A stretch of 24,410 bases of DNA, taken from positions 1 through 24,410 of the forward strand of contig JBEKSX010000042.1 in assembly GCA_049516635.1 (NCBI GenBank). The letters run 5' to 3'. The notes beneath the pieces were generated by a model. It had not been told where the DNA came from, made no database searches, and worked only from the letters and a program-made list of their open reading frames with translations. The stretch comes from JBEKSX01 sp049516635. GTDB lineage: Bacteria > Bacteroidota > Ignavibacteria > Tepidaquicellales > OLB5. The translations under genes and the position numbers were made by a program. Shown here one piece after another: positions 7,402 through 16,609 of the stretch; position 1 is the first letter of the stretch, and each line of letters starts with the position of its first letter.

Positions 7402-7426
7402 TTATATAATTTTTTTTCATATACTC

Positions 7427-8782
7427 ATGTTTCTAAAATATAAAACTCATATAAGAATACCGGCTACTATGGCTCTTACTCTTCTTATTGCATTTGCTCT
7501 CAACCGGCCGGTTCTCTCGCAGAATGTAAAAGTATTGACCATCGATGATGCCATTCAGCTTGCGAAAAAGAACAATTCAGATCTTCTGATAGCGAAAATG
7601 AACAAGATGCAGGCTGATGAAAAAGTATCCGAGGTTTACAGTAATAATCTCATCCCAAATCTCTCCTTAAGTTCCTCTTACATGAGGAATTTCAAGAAAC
7701 AATTTTATGACATTTCCTTATTCGGTCAGCAATTCTCGTTCTCACTGTTAACCGATAACGTAGTTACGGCAACATTGCAGGTATCCGAACCGATCCCCAT
7801 TCTGGGGACACCGGTATTTTCTGGTATCCGCATAGCTGAAACATACTCGAAACTCCAGGATGAAACTGTCAACCAAACGGAATTTAAGATCAAAGCAGAT
7901 GTTAGAAAAGCTTTCCTGAATGTCCTCCTCCTCAAAGAAGTTGTTGCACTGAATAGTTTCAGCCTGCAGGATGCACAGGAGAACCTGCGTGTTGTAGAGT
8001 CGAGATACAAAACGGGAATTGTTACGGAATTCGATTTTATAAGAGCACAGGTCAAAGTAGAAACCCTGAAACCGGGTTTATCTCAGGCAGAAAATAATCT
8101 TACGATAAGCAAGAAATTCCTTAAGAACACGATAGGCCTAAAAACAGACGAAGATATAGATGTTAAAGGAACACTGGATTTTGATAGTACGGAGGTTTAT
8201 ACTGCAAGTACGGACGGCATCGTAAGAAAAATCACAGAGGGGAGTGTAGCCGTCAGGCAATTGAATCTCAGCAGATCTCTGAACGAGGAGCTGGTAAAAG
8301 TTGACCGTTCGGCACTGCTTCCCAAGTTCTATCTTTTCGGTTCATACGGTCTGCAGGCACTTCAGGATGACGGACGATCATTATTAAAATTCCCGTTCCA
8401 GACAGGCATCTCCGCAGGATTGGGTTTATCATGGGACTTAAATTTCATCGGCAATAAATATAAGATGAACCAATCAGCAATAGAAGTGAAAAAGACCGAT
8501 GAACAGATAGCAAACGTCAAAGACAGGCTTAAGACACAAACACAAAGTATTTTGCTCCGCTTAGAAGACGCCAGGAACAGGATAATAGCCCAGGCTCAGA
8601 CCGTCAAAATGGCAGAGAAGGGTTTGGAACTGGCTAACAGCTCGTTCAAAAGCGGTGTCATTAACCAGATAGACGTACTTGAGGCTGAACTTGGGCTAAA
8701 TCAGGTCAAACTGGCTTATTTACAGGCAATATTCGATTATCTTAACGCTAAGATAGAGCTTGAGCAGCTGCTGGAAAAATAA
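7427..8782 (+). CDS. TolC-family outer-membrane efflux protein
   Basis: This is the outer-membrane channel of the tripartite pump. I place the start at ATG 7427 (451 aa). The open frame extends back to 7370 but would overlap the TetR gene and add a stretch that is not signal-like. From 7427 the protein has a signal peptide with a basic start (FLKYKTHIR), a hydrophobic core (ALTLLIAFAL) and probable cleavage after VLSQ. The mature part shows the OEP pattern: ITIDDAIQLAKKNN-like start, long helices rich in Gln/Ala/Glu, a repeat of the same architecture in the second half (EKGLELANSSFKSGVINQIDVLEAE), and LEQLLEK at the end. SRYKTGIVTEFDFIRAQ and SSFKSGVINQIDVLEAE are the two family-diagnostic segments. 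Confidence 0.9.
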   Translation: MFLKYKTHIRIPATMALTLLIAFALNRPVLSQNVKVLTIDDAIQLAKKNNSDLLIAKMNKMQADEKVSEVYSNNLIPNLSLSSSYMRNFKKQFYDISLFGQQFSFSLLTDNVVTATLQVSEPIPILGTPVFSGIRIAETYSKLQDETVNQTEFKIKADVRKAFLNVLLLKEVVALNSFSLQDAQENLRVVESRYKTGIVTEFDFIRAQVKVETLKPGLSQAENNLTISKKFLKNTIGLKTDEDIDVKGTLDFDSTEVYTASTDGIVRKITEGSVAVRQLNLSRSLNEELVKVDRSALLPKFYLFGSYGLQALQDDGRSLLKFPFQTGISAGLGLSWDLNFIGNKYKMNQSAIEVKKTDEQIANVKDRLKTQTQSILLRLEDARNRIIAQAQTVKMAEKGLELANSSFKSGVINQIDVLEAELGLNQVKLAYLQAIFDYLNAKIELEQLLEK

Positions 8783-8821
8783 TTTAATAAAGAACAATAA
8801 ATAATTTTGAAAGATATTATA

Positions 8822-9865
8822 ATGAAAAAGAAGCTAATCAAATTAATAGCCGTACTTCTAGGTATATCATCTTTAATGTTTCTGTCATCATGCGGTAATA
8901 ATAGCGGGAAAACCAATAACGATAAGAAGCTTCCGTTAGTAAAGTATACCGAGGTAAAACCGGTTCCATTTGCGGATAATTTTAAAGTTGTAGGAATTGT
9001 AAAACCTTTTGCATCGGCTAAAATATCTTCTGAAGAGGGCGGGTTGATATTAAGCATACCAAAAGACAAAGGCAGTTCTGTTTCACAGGGCGAGGTGGTA
9101 GTGCGTTTGAAAAAAGATGTGGAGGGCGCTTCATTGGAACAGGCGCAGGCGCAGTTCGAGCTTGCCAAAATAAATTACGAGAAACAAAAGGAGCTCTGGG
9201 AAGATAATGCTACAACCGAACTCCAGTATCTTACCGCTAAGTGGCAGATGGAAGCTGCCGATAAGGGTCTGGAGGTTCTGCGGACAAGGATAGCTACAGG
9301 ATATGTACGCTCCCCCATCAGCGGCGTGATCGAGGACAGGTATATGAATAAAGGCGAGATGTCGGGTCCCGGAACCCCGATACTTAGCATTGTAGATGTA
9401 TCACGTGTGAAGATATCCGCCGGAATACCAGAAAGATATGTCAACCTCATCAAAAAAGGGCAGAGCGTAAAGATAACTGTAGATGTACTTCCCGGTGTGG
9501 AGTTTGAAGGCAAGATCAGTTACATCGCCCCTTCACTCGCCAGCGGAAGCCGTACCTTCGAAATTGAAGTTGTTATAAATAATAAAGATAGAATGCTGAA
9601 ACCCGAAATGAATGCTAATGTGCAGATAGCGCAGTACAGCACAGATAATGCGATTGTTGTGCAGCAGGATAACATAGTGGATTTCGGTGATGAGCAGTAT
9701 GTTTTCGTACTTGAAGGAGACATTGCTAAGAAGAGAGTTCTGAAGCTTGGCAGCAGGAACGGAAACACGGTGATGGTGGAAAACGGACTTAAAGCGGACG
9801 ATAAGCTAATTAACGTTGGATTCCAGACACTTGCGGATGGAGATAAAGTTCAGGTCGGGGAGTAA
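8822..9865 (+). CDS. RND efflux periplasmic adaptor (membrane-fusion lipoprotein)
   Basis: This is the HlyD/AcrA-type adaptor linking the RND pump to the TolC-like channel. I choose ATG 8822 (347 aa) over an upstream TTG at 8807 because MKKKLIKLIAVLL gives a clean lipoprotein signal with the lipobox LSSC (Cys24, followed by Gly). The order is lipidated N-terminus, half lipoyl domain (around AKISSEEGGLILSI...VSQGEVVVRL), helical hairpin (SLEQAQAQFELAKINYEKQ...), second lipoyl half (GYVRSPISGVIEDRYMNKGE), beta-barrel (VKISAGIPERYVNLIKKGQ) and membrane-proximal domain with KPEMNANVQI. It starts 39 nt after the TolC-family stop and 54 nt separate it from the pump gene. Confidence 0.92.
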   Translation: MKKKLIKLIAVLLGISSLMFLSSCGNNSGKTNNDKKLPLVKYTEVKPVPFADNFKVVGIVKPFASAKISSEEGGLILSIPKDKGSSVSQGEVVVRLKKDVEGASLEQAQAQFELAKINYEKQKELWEDNATTELQYLTAKWQMEAADKGLEVLRTRIATGYVRSPISGVIEDRYMNKGEMSGPGTPILSIVDVSRVKISAGIPERYVNLIKKGQSVKITVDVLPGVEFEGKISYIAPSLASGSRTFEIEVVINNKDRMLKPEMNANVQIAQYSTDNAIVVQQDNIVDFGDEQYVFVLEGDIAKKRVLKLGSRNGNTVMVENGLKADDKLINVGFQTLADGDKVQVGE

Positions 9866-9919
9866 TAAATAAATAAATAAAAAAAAAGTATTAGAAAATT
9901 ATTTTGTAATTAATCAGAT

Positions 9920-12900
9920 ATGCGCTTTTTCAAATTATTTGTCAATAACAGGTCAGTCGTTTACATATTGATGCTTATGATTCTCATCTTCGGAATCATA
10001 TCGTATGCATCGTTGCCACGGGAAGCGGCTCCCTCTGTACAGATACCTTATGTTTTTGTTTCTACGGTTTATGTAGGTGTTTCACCTCAGGATATGGAAA
10101 ATCTTGTTACACAGGAGATAGAGAAAGAAGTTAAGGGTATAAAAGATGTTAAGACCATCACATCGGTATCAAGGGAGAGCTTTTCGATAGTCAGTATCGA
10201 ATTTAATCCTAATGTAATTATCGATGATGCTCTCCAGAAGGTGAGAGATAAAGTTTCTACGGCTAAAACCAAAATGCCGAAAGATATAAAAGAACCGGTC
10301 ATCAGCGAATTCAATATTTCCGATTTCCCGATACTCTACATAAATATTTCCGGAAATATGAGCCTTGCGAACTTAAAGGATATGGCTAAAAAGCTGAGCG
10401 ATAAAATAGAAGGCGTTCAGGGTGTGCTCAGTGCAGACGTTGTCGGGGGTCTCGAACGTGAGGTCAAGATCAATGTTGATGCGGACAGGTTAAAATATTA
10501 CAATCTCAGCCTGAATGATGTTATCAATACCATATCAGCAGAAAATATCAATATCCCCGGCGGGGGTGTTGATGTAGGAAGTTCGAATTATCTCATCAGG
10601 GTGCCCGGTGAGGTCGAAGATCCCGGAATTATCGGTGATTTTGTAATCAAGACAGACCAGAAAACCAATCCGGTTTACATAAGGGACATTGGGCAGGTTA
10701 TCTATGGGTACAAGGACAGAACAACTTATTCCAGGGAAAACGGTACCGAAAGCGTCAGCATTGTAATCAAGAAAAGAAGCGGTGAAAACCTTGTAAGAAT
10801 TAACGATGAGATAAAAGGACTTGTTGAAAAAGAAAAGCAAAGTTTACCACCCGGTGTGAAAATAAGTTTGACAGGTGACCAATCCAGAATAGTACGCAAT
10901 ACAGTGCACGAGCTTGAGAACGGTGTCATCACAGGTATGGTGCTTGTTATCTTGATTCTACTTCTGTTTTTGGGGATCAAGAACGCACTGCTCACTGCGA
11001 CCTCTATACCTTTTTCATTCTTAATAGCTTTCGCAGTGCTCAATATGATGGGAATTACGCTTAACATCGTGGTGCTGTTTACGCTGATTGTTGTGCTGGG
11101 CATAATCGTTGATGATGCTATCGTAGTGATGGAAAATATATACCGCTTGCAGGATACCGAAGGGTACAGCTCTTACGATGCATCCATAGAGGGTCCGAGA
11201 GAAGTAATTAAGCCAGTATCGATTGCAACGTTTACCATTATATCTTCATTCCTCCCGCTCCTTTTTTTCCCGGGTATTGTGGGAGAGTTTATGAAATATA
11301 TGCCTATCACTTTGATCGTGTGCCTGCTTTCATCTCTTCTTGTTGCCATGATAATCAGCCCGGTGCAGGCATCGGTTTTCATACACGTTCAGAGAGATAA
11401 AGAGAAAGGAAAAAAAGGACCCGTTTCAAGGTTCATCGAAGTGTTCGATACCAAGTTCTTCAACTTTATGCTTAAGCACTATGAACGTGGTCTGCGTTAT
11501 TCCCTAAGACACAGAAAACTTACTATCGGATCTGTGGTGCTTTTGCTGATTGTAATGTTTGCTATATACCTAAAATTTAACAATGGAGTTGAGTTCTTTC
11601 CTAATGTTGAACCCAAGCAGGCAAACATTAATATCACAATGCCTGTGGGTACAAATACTGACAAGACAAATGAATTTACCAAAGAGATAGAAAAGAAACT
11701 TACGGGTTATCACGATATAGAATATTACATCGCAAATGTAGGTTCTTCTAATAACCCGCTGGATTTCAGCGGCGAAGGTATCCCGAACAAGAGTACTATT
11801 ACACTGAACTTCCTCGACAAGATAGATAGGGAGCGAAGCTCATTTGAAACCCTTGAAATTGTACGAAGATCACTTGAGAATATTGCAGGCGGAGATATAC
11901 AGATACAGAAGCAGTCGATGGGACCACCCGTCGGACCTCCGGTTAATATAGAAATCTCGGGAGACGATTTCGAAAAGCTCGGCTCGATCTCAAATGAAAT
12001 TAAGAGAATTATCAAGGATATCCCGGGAATGAAAGACCTGAAGGATAATTTCGACCAGGCGAGACCTGAGATCAAAGTCACAGTGGACAGAGAAAAAGCC
12101 GCCCTGTACAAGCTGAATACTTCCACAATAGCTTTTACCATCAGGACCGCAATTAATGGAACTGCTGCAAGCACTTTCAGGGTAGGTGAGGATGAATATG
12201 ATATGACCGTTCGTCTTGCTAAAGACCAGAGGGATAATATTTCTTCGATAGAAAATCTCTATATTGCCAATAAAGACGGCGTAAAAATACCACTCACATC
12301 AGTAGCAAACGTTGACTTCTCAGGAGGTCTCGGTGCAATTTACAGAAAAGACCAAAAAAGAGTTGTTACGGTATCGGCTAATGCAGAAGGCAGGCTCGGA
12401 AATGATGTACTTAAAGATGTTCGGGCTAAACTTGCCGATTACAAACTGTCCTCCGGGTATAATATCAAATATACTGGTGAACAGGAGGACCAGAAAGAAA
12501 CTTCAGATTTCCTTGGCAAAGCATTCCTGGTCTCGCTGTTACTGATATTTTTACTTATGGTCATCGAGTTTAATTCGGTCAGCACACCGCTAATTATCAT
12601 GTTCTCTGTTTTACTCTCGCTAATTGGCGTTTTTGCGGGACTGCTGTTAACTCGAACTCCGTTTGGTATTGTTATGACAGGTGTTGGTGTCATCGCACTG
12701 GCAGGAATCGTAGTGAGGAACGCCATCGTTCTTCTCGATTTCCAGAAAGTACTTGAAGAACGCGGCATGGATAGAGACGAAGCTATGGTCAAGGCGGGTT
12801 TGATAAGGTTAAGACCTGTATTTCTTACAGCAGCCGCAACCATAGCAGGTTTGGTTCCATTGACAACCGGAATCGATTTCGATTGGCTTGATTTTCGCTT

Positions 12901-13090
12901 TGTTATAGGAGGCGAGAATACCTCATTCTGGCGCCCGATGGGTGTGGCTATCATTTTCGGATTGACTGTATCAACATTTTTGACACTTGTGATTGTACCT
13001 GCAATTTTTTCAGCAATGGATGAAGTGAAGATAAGGTTTGGTTTGAAGAAGAGAGCTCAGGTTCCTGTTTCAGCACCTGCTGAAGCGTGA
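9920..13090 (+). CDS. RND family efflux pump, inner-membrane transporter
   Basis: This is a 1056 aa proton-driven AcrB/MexB-like pump of the HAE-1-type RND family, full length. It has the expected duplicated layout: an N-terminal transmembrane helix (about 10-30), a large periplasmic porter loop, helices 2-6, then the same again. Transmembrane helix 4 carries the paired proton-relay aspartates Asp398-Asp399 in GIIVDDAIVVMEN. The matching helix in the second half has GIVVRNAIVLLDF with the family-typical Asn. The substrate is unknown, since drug, bile-salt and solvent pumps are not separable by eye. It is the last gene of the TetR-controlled operon and is followed by a strong terminator at 13162-13199. 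Confidence 0.95.
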   Translation: MRFFKLFVNNRSVVYILMLMILIFGIISYASLPREAAPSVQIPYVFVSTVYVGVSPQDMENLVTQEIEKEVKGIKDVKTITSVSRESFSIVSIEFNPNVIIDDALQKVRDKVSTAKTKMPKDIKEPVISEFNISDFPILYINISGNMSLANLKDMAKKLSDKIEGVQGVLSADVVGGLEREVKINVDADRLKYYNLSLNDVINTISAENINIPGGGVDVGSSNYLIRVPGEVEDPGIIGDFVIKTDQKTNPVYIRDIGQVIYGYKDRTTYSRENGTESVSIVIKKRSGENLVRINDEIKGLVEKEKQSLPPGVKISLTGDQSRIVRNTVHELENGVITGMVLVILILLLFLGIKNALLTATSIPFSFLIAFAVLNMMGITLNIVVLFTLIVVLGIIVDDAIVVMENIYRLQDTEGYSSYDASIEGPREVIKPVSIATFTIISSFLPLLFFPGIVGEFMKYMPITLIVCLLSSLLVAMIISPVQASVFIHVQRDKEKGKKGPVSRFIEVFDTKFFNFMLKHYERGLRYSLRHRKLTIGSVVLLLIVMFAIYLKFNNGVEFFPNVEPKQANINITMPVGTNTDKTNEFTKEIEKKLTGYHDIEYYIANVGSSNNPLDFSGEGIPNKSTITLNFLDKIDRERSSFETLEIVRRSLENIAGGDIQIQKQSMGPPVGPPVNIEISGDDFEKLGSISNEIKRIIKDIPGMKDLKDNFDQARPEIKVTVDREKAALYKLNTSTIAFTIRTAINGTAASTFRVGEDEYDMTVRLAKDQRDNISSIENLYIANKDGVKIPLTSVANVDFSGGLGAIYRKDQKRVVTVSANAEGRLGNDVLKDVRAKLADYKLSSGYNIKYTGEQEDQKETSDFLGKAFLVSLLLIFLLMVIEFNSVSTPLIIMFSVLLSLIGVFAGLLLTRTPFGIVMTGVGVIALAGIVVRNAIVLLDFQKVLEERGMDRDEAMVKAGLIRLRPVFLTAAATIAGLVPLTTGIDFDWLDFRFVIGGENTSFWRPMGVAIIFGLTVSTFLTLVIVPAIFSAMDEVKIRFGLKKRAQVPVSAPAEA

Positions 13091-13103
13091 TTTGATGAAC
13101 TAG

Positions 13104-13148
13104 CCATTCACGCCCGTCTGCGACGGGCAAACTCCGGCGGGAATCCAC
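13104..13148. repeat. Dispersed GC-rich repeat with nested stem-loop
   Basis: CATTCACGC and GGCGGGAATCCA flank a perfect 7-bp stem-loop, GCCCGTC/GACGGGC with loop TGC (13112-13128). The flanks match the repeat at 20082-20105 (CATTCCCGC...GGCGGGAATCCA), so this looks like the same family carrying an inserted hairpin. It lies between the RND stop and its terminator. Confidence 0.6.
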
Positions 13149-13161
13149 TTTCAAAGTATTA

Positions 13162-13199
13162 GCAGAGTCTCTCGTAAGAGGACTCTGCGTTTTATTTTT
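13162..13199 (+). terminator. Rho-independent terminator of the efflux operon
   Basis: GCAGAGTC...GACTCTGC forms a strong stem (one bulged T) with loop GTAA, followed by GTTTTATTTTT. It lies about 70 nt past the RND stop and just before the convergent HMA gene. Confidence 0.85.
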
Positions 13200-13209
13200 G
13201 ACATTTGAA

Positions 13210-13449
13210 TCACCCGCACCTCACCACATCCTCTTCCACATTTATCACTTTAAATCCCCATTCGGTGATCGTATTTTCTATAGCCTTAATATCTGTTATA
13301 TCTGAATCAAAAGTGACCTTTGCTATATTTGCTTTATAATTTGCCGATACATCCTTCACGCCGTCGATCTTCCCTACCTCGATCTTTATCGTATTCTCAC
13401 AATGCACGCATGACATGCCTTCTGTTCTTATTTCTGCTGTCTTTATCAT
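13210..13449 (-). CDS. Heavy-metal-associated (HMA) domain protein, CopZ-like
   Basis: This is a 79 aa single-domain metallochaperone-like protein. The metal-binding motif GMSCVHCENTI places Cys14 and Cys17 in the standard MxCxxC loop. The remaining sequence fits the babbabb ferredoxin-like HMA fold (GKIDGVKDVSANYKANIAKV, and a C-terminal GFKV strand). The family carries Cu(I) or similar soft metals to P-type ATPases or sensors in the cytosol. No metal ATPase lies nearby, so the partner is elsewhere. The terminal RCG adds a further Cys close to the end. It is convergent with the RND operon and transcribed away from the DUF167 gene. Confidence 0.9.
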   Translation of the reverse strand: MIKTAEIRTEGMSCVHCENTIKIEVGKIDGVKDVSANYKANIAKVTFDSDITDIKAIENTITEWGFKVINVEEDVVRCG

Positions 13450-13533
13450 TTTACCCCGTCTTTTTAAATTACATTTGATACAAAAATAAAATAAATTTGT
13501 ATTCGATAAAAATCATTAACTTATCCTATAAAA

Positions 13534-13749
13534 ATGCGGATTAATGTAAAGGTCAAACCCTCAGCTGGCAGGAATGAAATAAAAAAGATCGATGAGACCC
13601 ACTTCGAGGTAAAGGTCACTGTCCCTCCGGAAAAAGGCAAAGCCAACCAAAGAACCATCGAAATGCTCGCAAAGTACTTCAAAGTCCCGAAATCAAAAAT
13701 TAATTTGATCAGAGGAGAAACATATAAGGAAAAAGTGTTTGAACTATGA
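13534..13749 (+). CDS. YggU/DUF167 family protein
   Basis: This is a 71 aa small conserved protein of unknown biochemical role. The typical pattern is present: INVKVKPSAGRNEI at the start, VTVPPEKGKANQRTIEMLAKYF in the middle (PPxxGKAN is the family hallmark), and VPKSKINLIRGETYKEK at the end. The length is at the short end of the family. It is transcribed divergently from the HMA gene across an 84-nt AT-rich gap. Confidence 0.9.
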   Translation: MRINVKVKPSAGRNEIKKIDETHFEVKVTVPPEKGKANQRTIEMLAKYFKVPKSKINLIRGETYKEKVFEL

Positions 13750-13770
13750 CAAGGGAGCAAGCGCCCTTGC
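13749..13770. repeat. Short palindromic dispersed repeat at the DUF167 stop codon
   Basis: CAAGGG and CCCTTG (13750-13769) can pair directly after the stop codon. The reverse complement of 13749-13762, GCTTGCTCCCTTGT, occurs exactly at 20825-20838 within the repeat region. There is no U-run, so a terminator role is doubtful. The rest of the gap to 13905 is AT-rich with nothing recognisable. Confidence 0.55.
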
Positions 13771-13905
13771 TCACATTTATTTGAAACCAATGAAATCATT
13801 ATTATCAGCTTAATCAACGGTCCAAATTTCTTTATTTTTTTGCATTAATTATTATTACTCTTTAGCTTATCTTGTTAATTATTTTATAATTTTACATTTC
13901 CTGTT

Positions 13906-14955
13906 ATGAAAAAAGTATTTACTCTCATTATTATACTCAGCTTTTTTCTCTTAAGTAAAGAGATCTCGGTTGCCGACACGTTTTCCATTTGCGCAGTTGA
14001 CCTCACAACCAACCAGGTGGGCGGTGCGGCTGCATCATGTTACAATACGCCTCCCGGCTGCATAATACTCAGCGATGTCCATCCCGGCATGGGAGTCATT
14101 CACACGCAGGCATCATGGCTGGCAGCAAACCAAAATTACGCTCACTCATTGATGGACCTGGGGCTTTCACCCCAGCAGATAATAGATTCCGTAGTTGCGC
14201 ACGATGCCCAGAATAATCCTTCCATCCGTCAGTACGGCGTAGTAGATCTTATCAGCGGCGGGCGTTACGCATCATATACCGGAAGCGGATGCACAGACTG
14301 GAAAGGACATCTGAACGGTCCCGTATATTCAATACAGGGAAACATCCTCGCAGGACCGCAGATAATAGATTCTATGAAGGCACGGTTCCTGAACACACCC
14401 GGAATGCTCGCCATAAAGTTAATGTCCGCACTACAGGGAGCTAAGGTCAGGGGCGCTGATACCAGATGCTACAATAATAATACATCCTCAAGTTCGGCAT
14501 TTATCCGCGTGGCTAAGAGCACAGACCCTGAAGCGGGCCCATACTGGCTCGACTTGAGCGTGTTAATACCTAATCCCGTAAACAAAGAGCCCATAGACTC
14601 ACTGCAAAAATTATTCGATATCTGGCTTGCTACCGTCGGGCTTGTGGGGTTTTCCAACCAGGTTCCCGCTGAGTTCAATTTATACCAGAACTATCCCAAC
14701 CCGTTCAATCCTGGCACAACGATAGCGTTCGATCTCGCAAAGGCTTCGACGGTGAAGCTGGTTGTTTATGATATCCTGGGGAATGAAGTCGCTGTACTGA
14801 TAAACAATCTTTCTTTCCCTGCCGGCAATTTTGAGTTTACGTTCAATGCATCGAATCTCTCAAGCGGAGTATATTTATACAGGCTGACCGGATTCGATAA
14901 CGGAGGTACAGGACAGTCATTCTCGGCAACCAAAAAGATGCTCGTTATTAAATAG
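13906..14955 (+). CDS. DUF1028 family secreted protein with T9SS sorting domain
   Basis: This is a 349 aa secreted protein. It has a signal peptide at about 1-24 (MKKVFTLIIILSFFLL). A DUF1028 domain (about 25-235) begins in the usual way with TFSICAVDLTTNQVGGAAAS, resembling the N-terminal-nucleophile hydrolase-like start of the family, and carries HTQASW and the GRYASYTGSGC region. A T9SS type A sorting domain follows (253-349) with LYQNYPNPFNPGT, YDILGNE and the terminal KMLVIK. DUF1028 has no settled activity. Secretion through the T9SS with cleavage of the tail at the cell surface is the expected route. A weak hairpin, GTTATT/AATAAC, at 14971-14986 may end the transcript. Confidence 0.9.
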   Translation: MKKVFTLIIILSFFLLSKEISVADTFSICAVDLTTNQVGGAAASCYNTPPGCIILSDVHPGMGVIHTQASWLAANQNYAHSLMDLGLSPQQIIDSVVAHDAQNNPSIRQYGVVDLISGGRYASYTGSGCTDWKGHLNGPVYSIQGNILAGPQIIDSMKARFLNTPGMLAIKLMSALQGAKVRGADTRCYNNNTSSSSAFIRVAKSTDPEAGPYWLDLSVLIPNPVNKEPIDSLQKLFDIWLATVGLVGFSNQVPAEFNLYQNYPNPFNPGTTIAFDLAKASTVKLVVYDILGNEVAVLINNLSFPAGNFEFTFNASNLSSGVYLYRLTGFDNGGTGQSFSATKKMLVIK

Positions 14956-15107
14956 AGTTTACATATATTCGTTATTCACAAATAACCGTTTTATATTCTT
15001 CTTGTTTTTTCTGTTCTGATGCTGTTCGGGGAATTGTTATCCTTTATATTTTGTATTCCTCTCTATACTCCTGTTAATAATAAAATAAATAAATTAAAAT
15101 TTTTATT

Positions 15108-15881
15108 ATGCAAATGAACTTAATAGGCAAGATCGGAATGGCGATCGGACTGCTGGGAGGATTAGCGGGACTCGCAGTCGGTATATATTTCGCACCTGTC
15201 ATGGGTTCCATCACGGGAGCCATATTCATCATCGTTTTCGGCTGGGTTTACTTCGCATTCTTCCGAGGGCTTGGCGGTTCAAAAAAAATTCTCGAAACCG
15301 GCCTGCCTGCCCAGGCAACTATCCTTGAAGTAAGGGATACAGGCGTAACCGTCAATAATGATCCCCAGATAAAATTGATCCTGCAGGTGAACCCGCAAAC
15401 AGGAATGCCATACCAGGTGGAAGTAAAACTACTCATCTCACGGCTCGAGACGTATAAATTTCAACCCGGTATGGTACTGCCGGTAAAATATGATCCCAAT
15501 GATACGTCAAAAGTTGCCATCGACTTTTCCGGAGGAGCCGATTCGTCTGCAGGTACTGCACCTGCACCCGACCCTTCACAGGTTCAGCAGCTGCAGGACA
15601 TGCTGGTGAAGATCGATAACGCAAACCAACAATTGATGCAGTACGGTGAAGAGGCGAAAGCGATCGTTATGAAGTATATACCTATGGGTATCAATGTCAA
15701 CGGAAACAATCCCGCGGTCACGCTTGAGCTCGAAGTGCTTCCTACATCGCATGAACCGTTCAAAGCAACTGCGAAGGGAGTGATCAAAGATACATCGGTC
15801 CCAAAGTACCAGCCCGGCTGTGAAATATACGTGAAGTTCGATCCTAACGATACTTCGAAAGTTACGATATCACATTCGTGA
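15108..15881 (+). CDS. Membrane-anchored protein with duplicated beta-rich domain
   Basis: This is a 257 aa uncharacterised protein. Two glycine-rich transmembrane helices lie at about 8-28 and 32-52. Two copies of one domain follow, at about 60-142 and 181-257. Each starts with a GLPAQATILEV or GEEAKAIVMKY strand, has a conserved V...N..P...L.LEV core, and ends with KYQPG or KFQPG and (Y/F)DPNDTSKV. The pattern resembles DUF3592-like domains seen in other membrane proteins, but I hold that assignment loosely. A Gln/Asn-rich helical linker joins the copies. The next gene follows after 30 nt, so the two are probably cotranscribed. Confidence 0.78.
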   Translation: MQMNLIGKIGMAIGLLGGLAGLAVGIYFAPVMGSITGAIFIIVFGWVYFAFFRGLGGSKKILETGLPAQATILEVRDTGVTVNNDPQIKLILQVNPQTGMPYQVEVKLLISRLETYKFQPGMVLPVKYDPNDTSKVAIDFSGGADSSAGTAPAPDPSQVQQLQDMLVKIDNANQQLMQYGEEAKAIVMKYIPMGINVNGNNPAVTLELEVLPTSHEPFKATAKGVIKDTSVPKYQPGCEIYVKFDPNDTSKVTISHS

Positions 15882-15911
15882 AATCGGAAAAATAAATTTA
15901 TCAAAGAACAT

Positions 15912-16487
15912 ATGCAGACAGGTCCATCAAAAGAAGAACTTGAAAATTACTTTAAGAACAGCCGCCAGTATTTTGACGAGCTCGCAAAAGAATATTACGA
16001 AACCGACAGAGAATATTATGACAAATACATAGCTCCGTTCTATAATCCGCTTACCGGAGCCGCGCGTAGCTCTAAATTACCCGTCATGATCATTATCATT
16101 TCGGCTGCTTTCGCAATAATATTCGGAGCGGGAGTTGCAATGTTCTTTCTTCTAACACAGGAAGAACCGGCACCAAACCAGACCCAGCAATCCAAACAGA
16201 ACCCCTCCGTCCAGACCCCGGGTAAGAAGAATGAAGTTATGCCGGATACTGCATTTAACACCATAATTGATACAACCATAGCAGGTTTAAAAGACATTTC
16301 ATTCTATCACAAAGGTTTAGTCTATTATAGTATGAAGGACTATTCCAAAGCTGAAGAATATTTCAAAAAAGTCCCTCCCGATGACATGAATTACAAAGAC
16401 GCTCAGAAAAAGCTCACAGAGATAAAATCTCTCAGCCCCTCGGAAAGACGATACATCAAACCGCGGGCACTGGAAAGGACACAATAA
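15912..16487 (+). CDS. Single-pass membrane protein with TPR-like C-terminus
   Basis: This is a 191 aa protein. An acidic, Tyr-rich N-terminal segment (1-50; ENYFKNSRQYFDELAKEYYE) precedes one membrane helix (about 57-81). A Gln/Asn/Pro-rich spacer follows, then a TPR-like helical pair (about 129-165: YHKGLVYYSMKDYSKAEEYFKKV). The topology is probably N-inside with the TPR part in the periplasm. It follows the preceding membrane protein by 30 nt, and both may belong to one envelope complex. No specific family is recognised. Confidence 0.75.
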   Translation: MQTGPSKEELENYFKNSRQYFDELAKEYYETDREYYDKYIAPFYNPLTGAARSSKLPVMIIIISAAFAIIFGAGVAMFFLLTQEEPAPNQTQQSKQNPSVQTPGKKNEVMPDTAFNTIIDTTIAGLKDISFYHKGLVYYSMKDYSKAEEYFKKVPPDDMNYKDAQKKLTEIKSLSPSERRYIKPRALERTQ

Positions 16488-16578
16488 GTGTTCAATAATG
16501 AAGAAGATATAACATATCCGAACGTTCCGGTTTGTTTTCTTTTCAGCGATTTTACTATTTTTTTTGTTACTTTTTTCC

Positions 16579-16609
16579 CTTGACTTAAATATTTTTATCT
16601 GCTTATTTG
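16579..16609 (+). promoter_or_regulatory. Putative promoter of the PorV-like gene
   Basis: CTTGAC is followed after 19 nt by TATTTG. The distance to TTTG matches the two promoters at 6445 and 6694. It would give a leader of about 110 nt before the PorV-like start. Confidence 0.45.

Noticed and set aside
7370..7426. Upstream extension of the TolC-family gene into the TetR gene.
   Set aside because: It overlaps the TetR 3' end and adds a stretch that does not look like a signal peptide. The ATG at 7427 gives a proper leader.
12439..12954. 171-codon minus-strand frame within the RND pump gene.
   Set aside because: It is a shadow of the second-half RND coding sequence, with low-complexity Ser/Thr-rich translation and no start signals.
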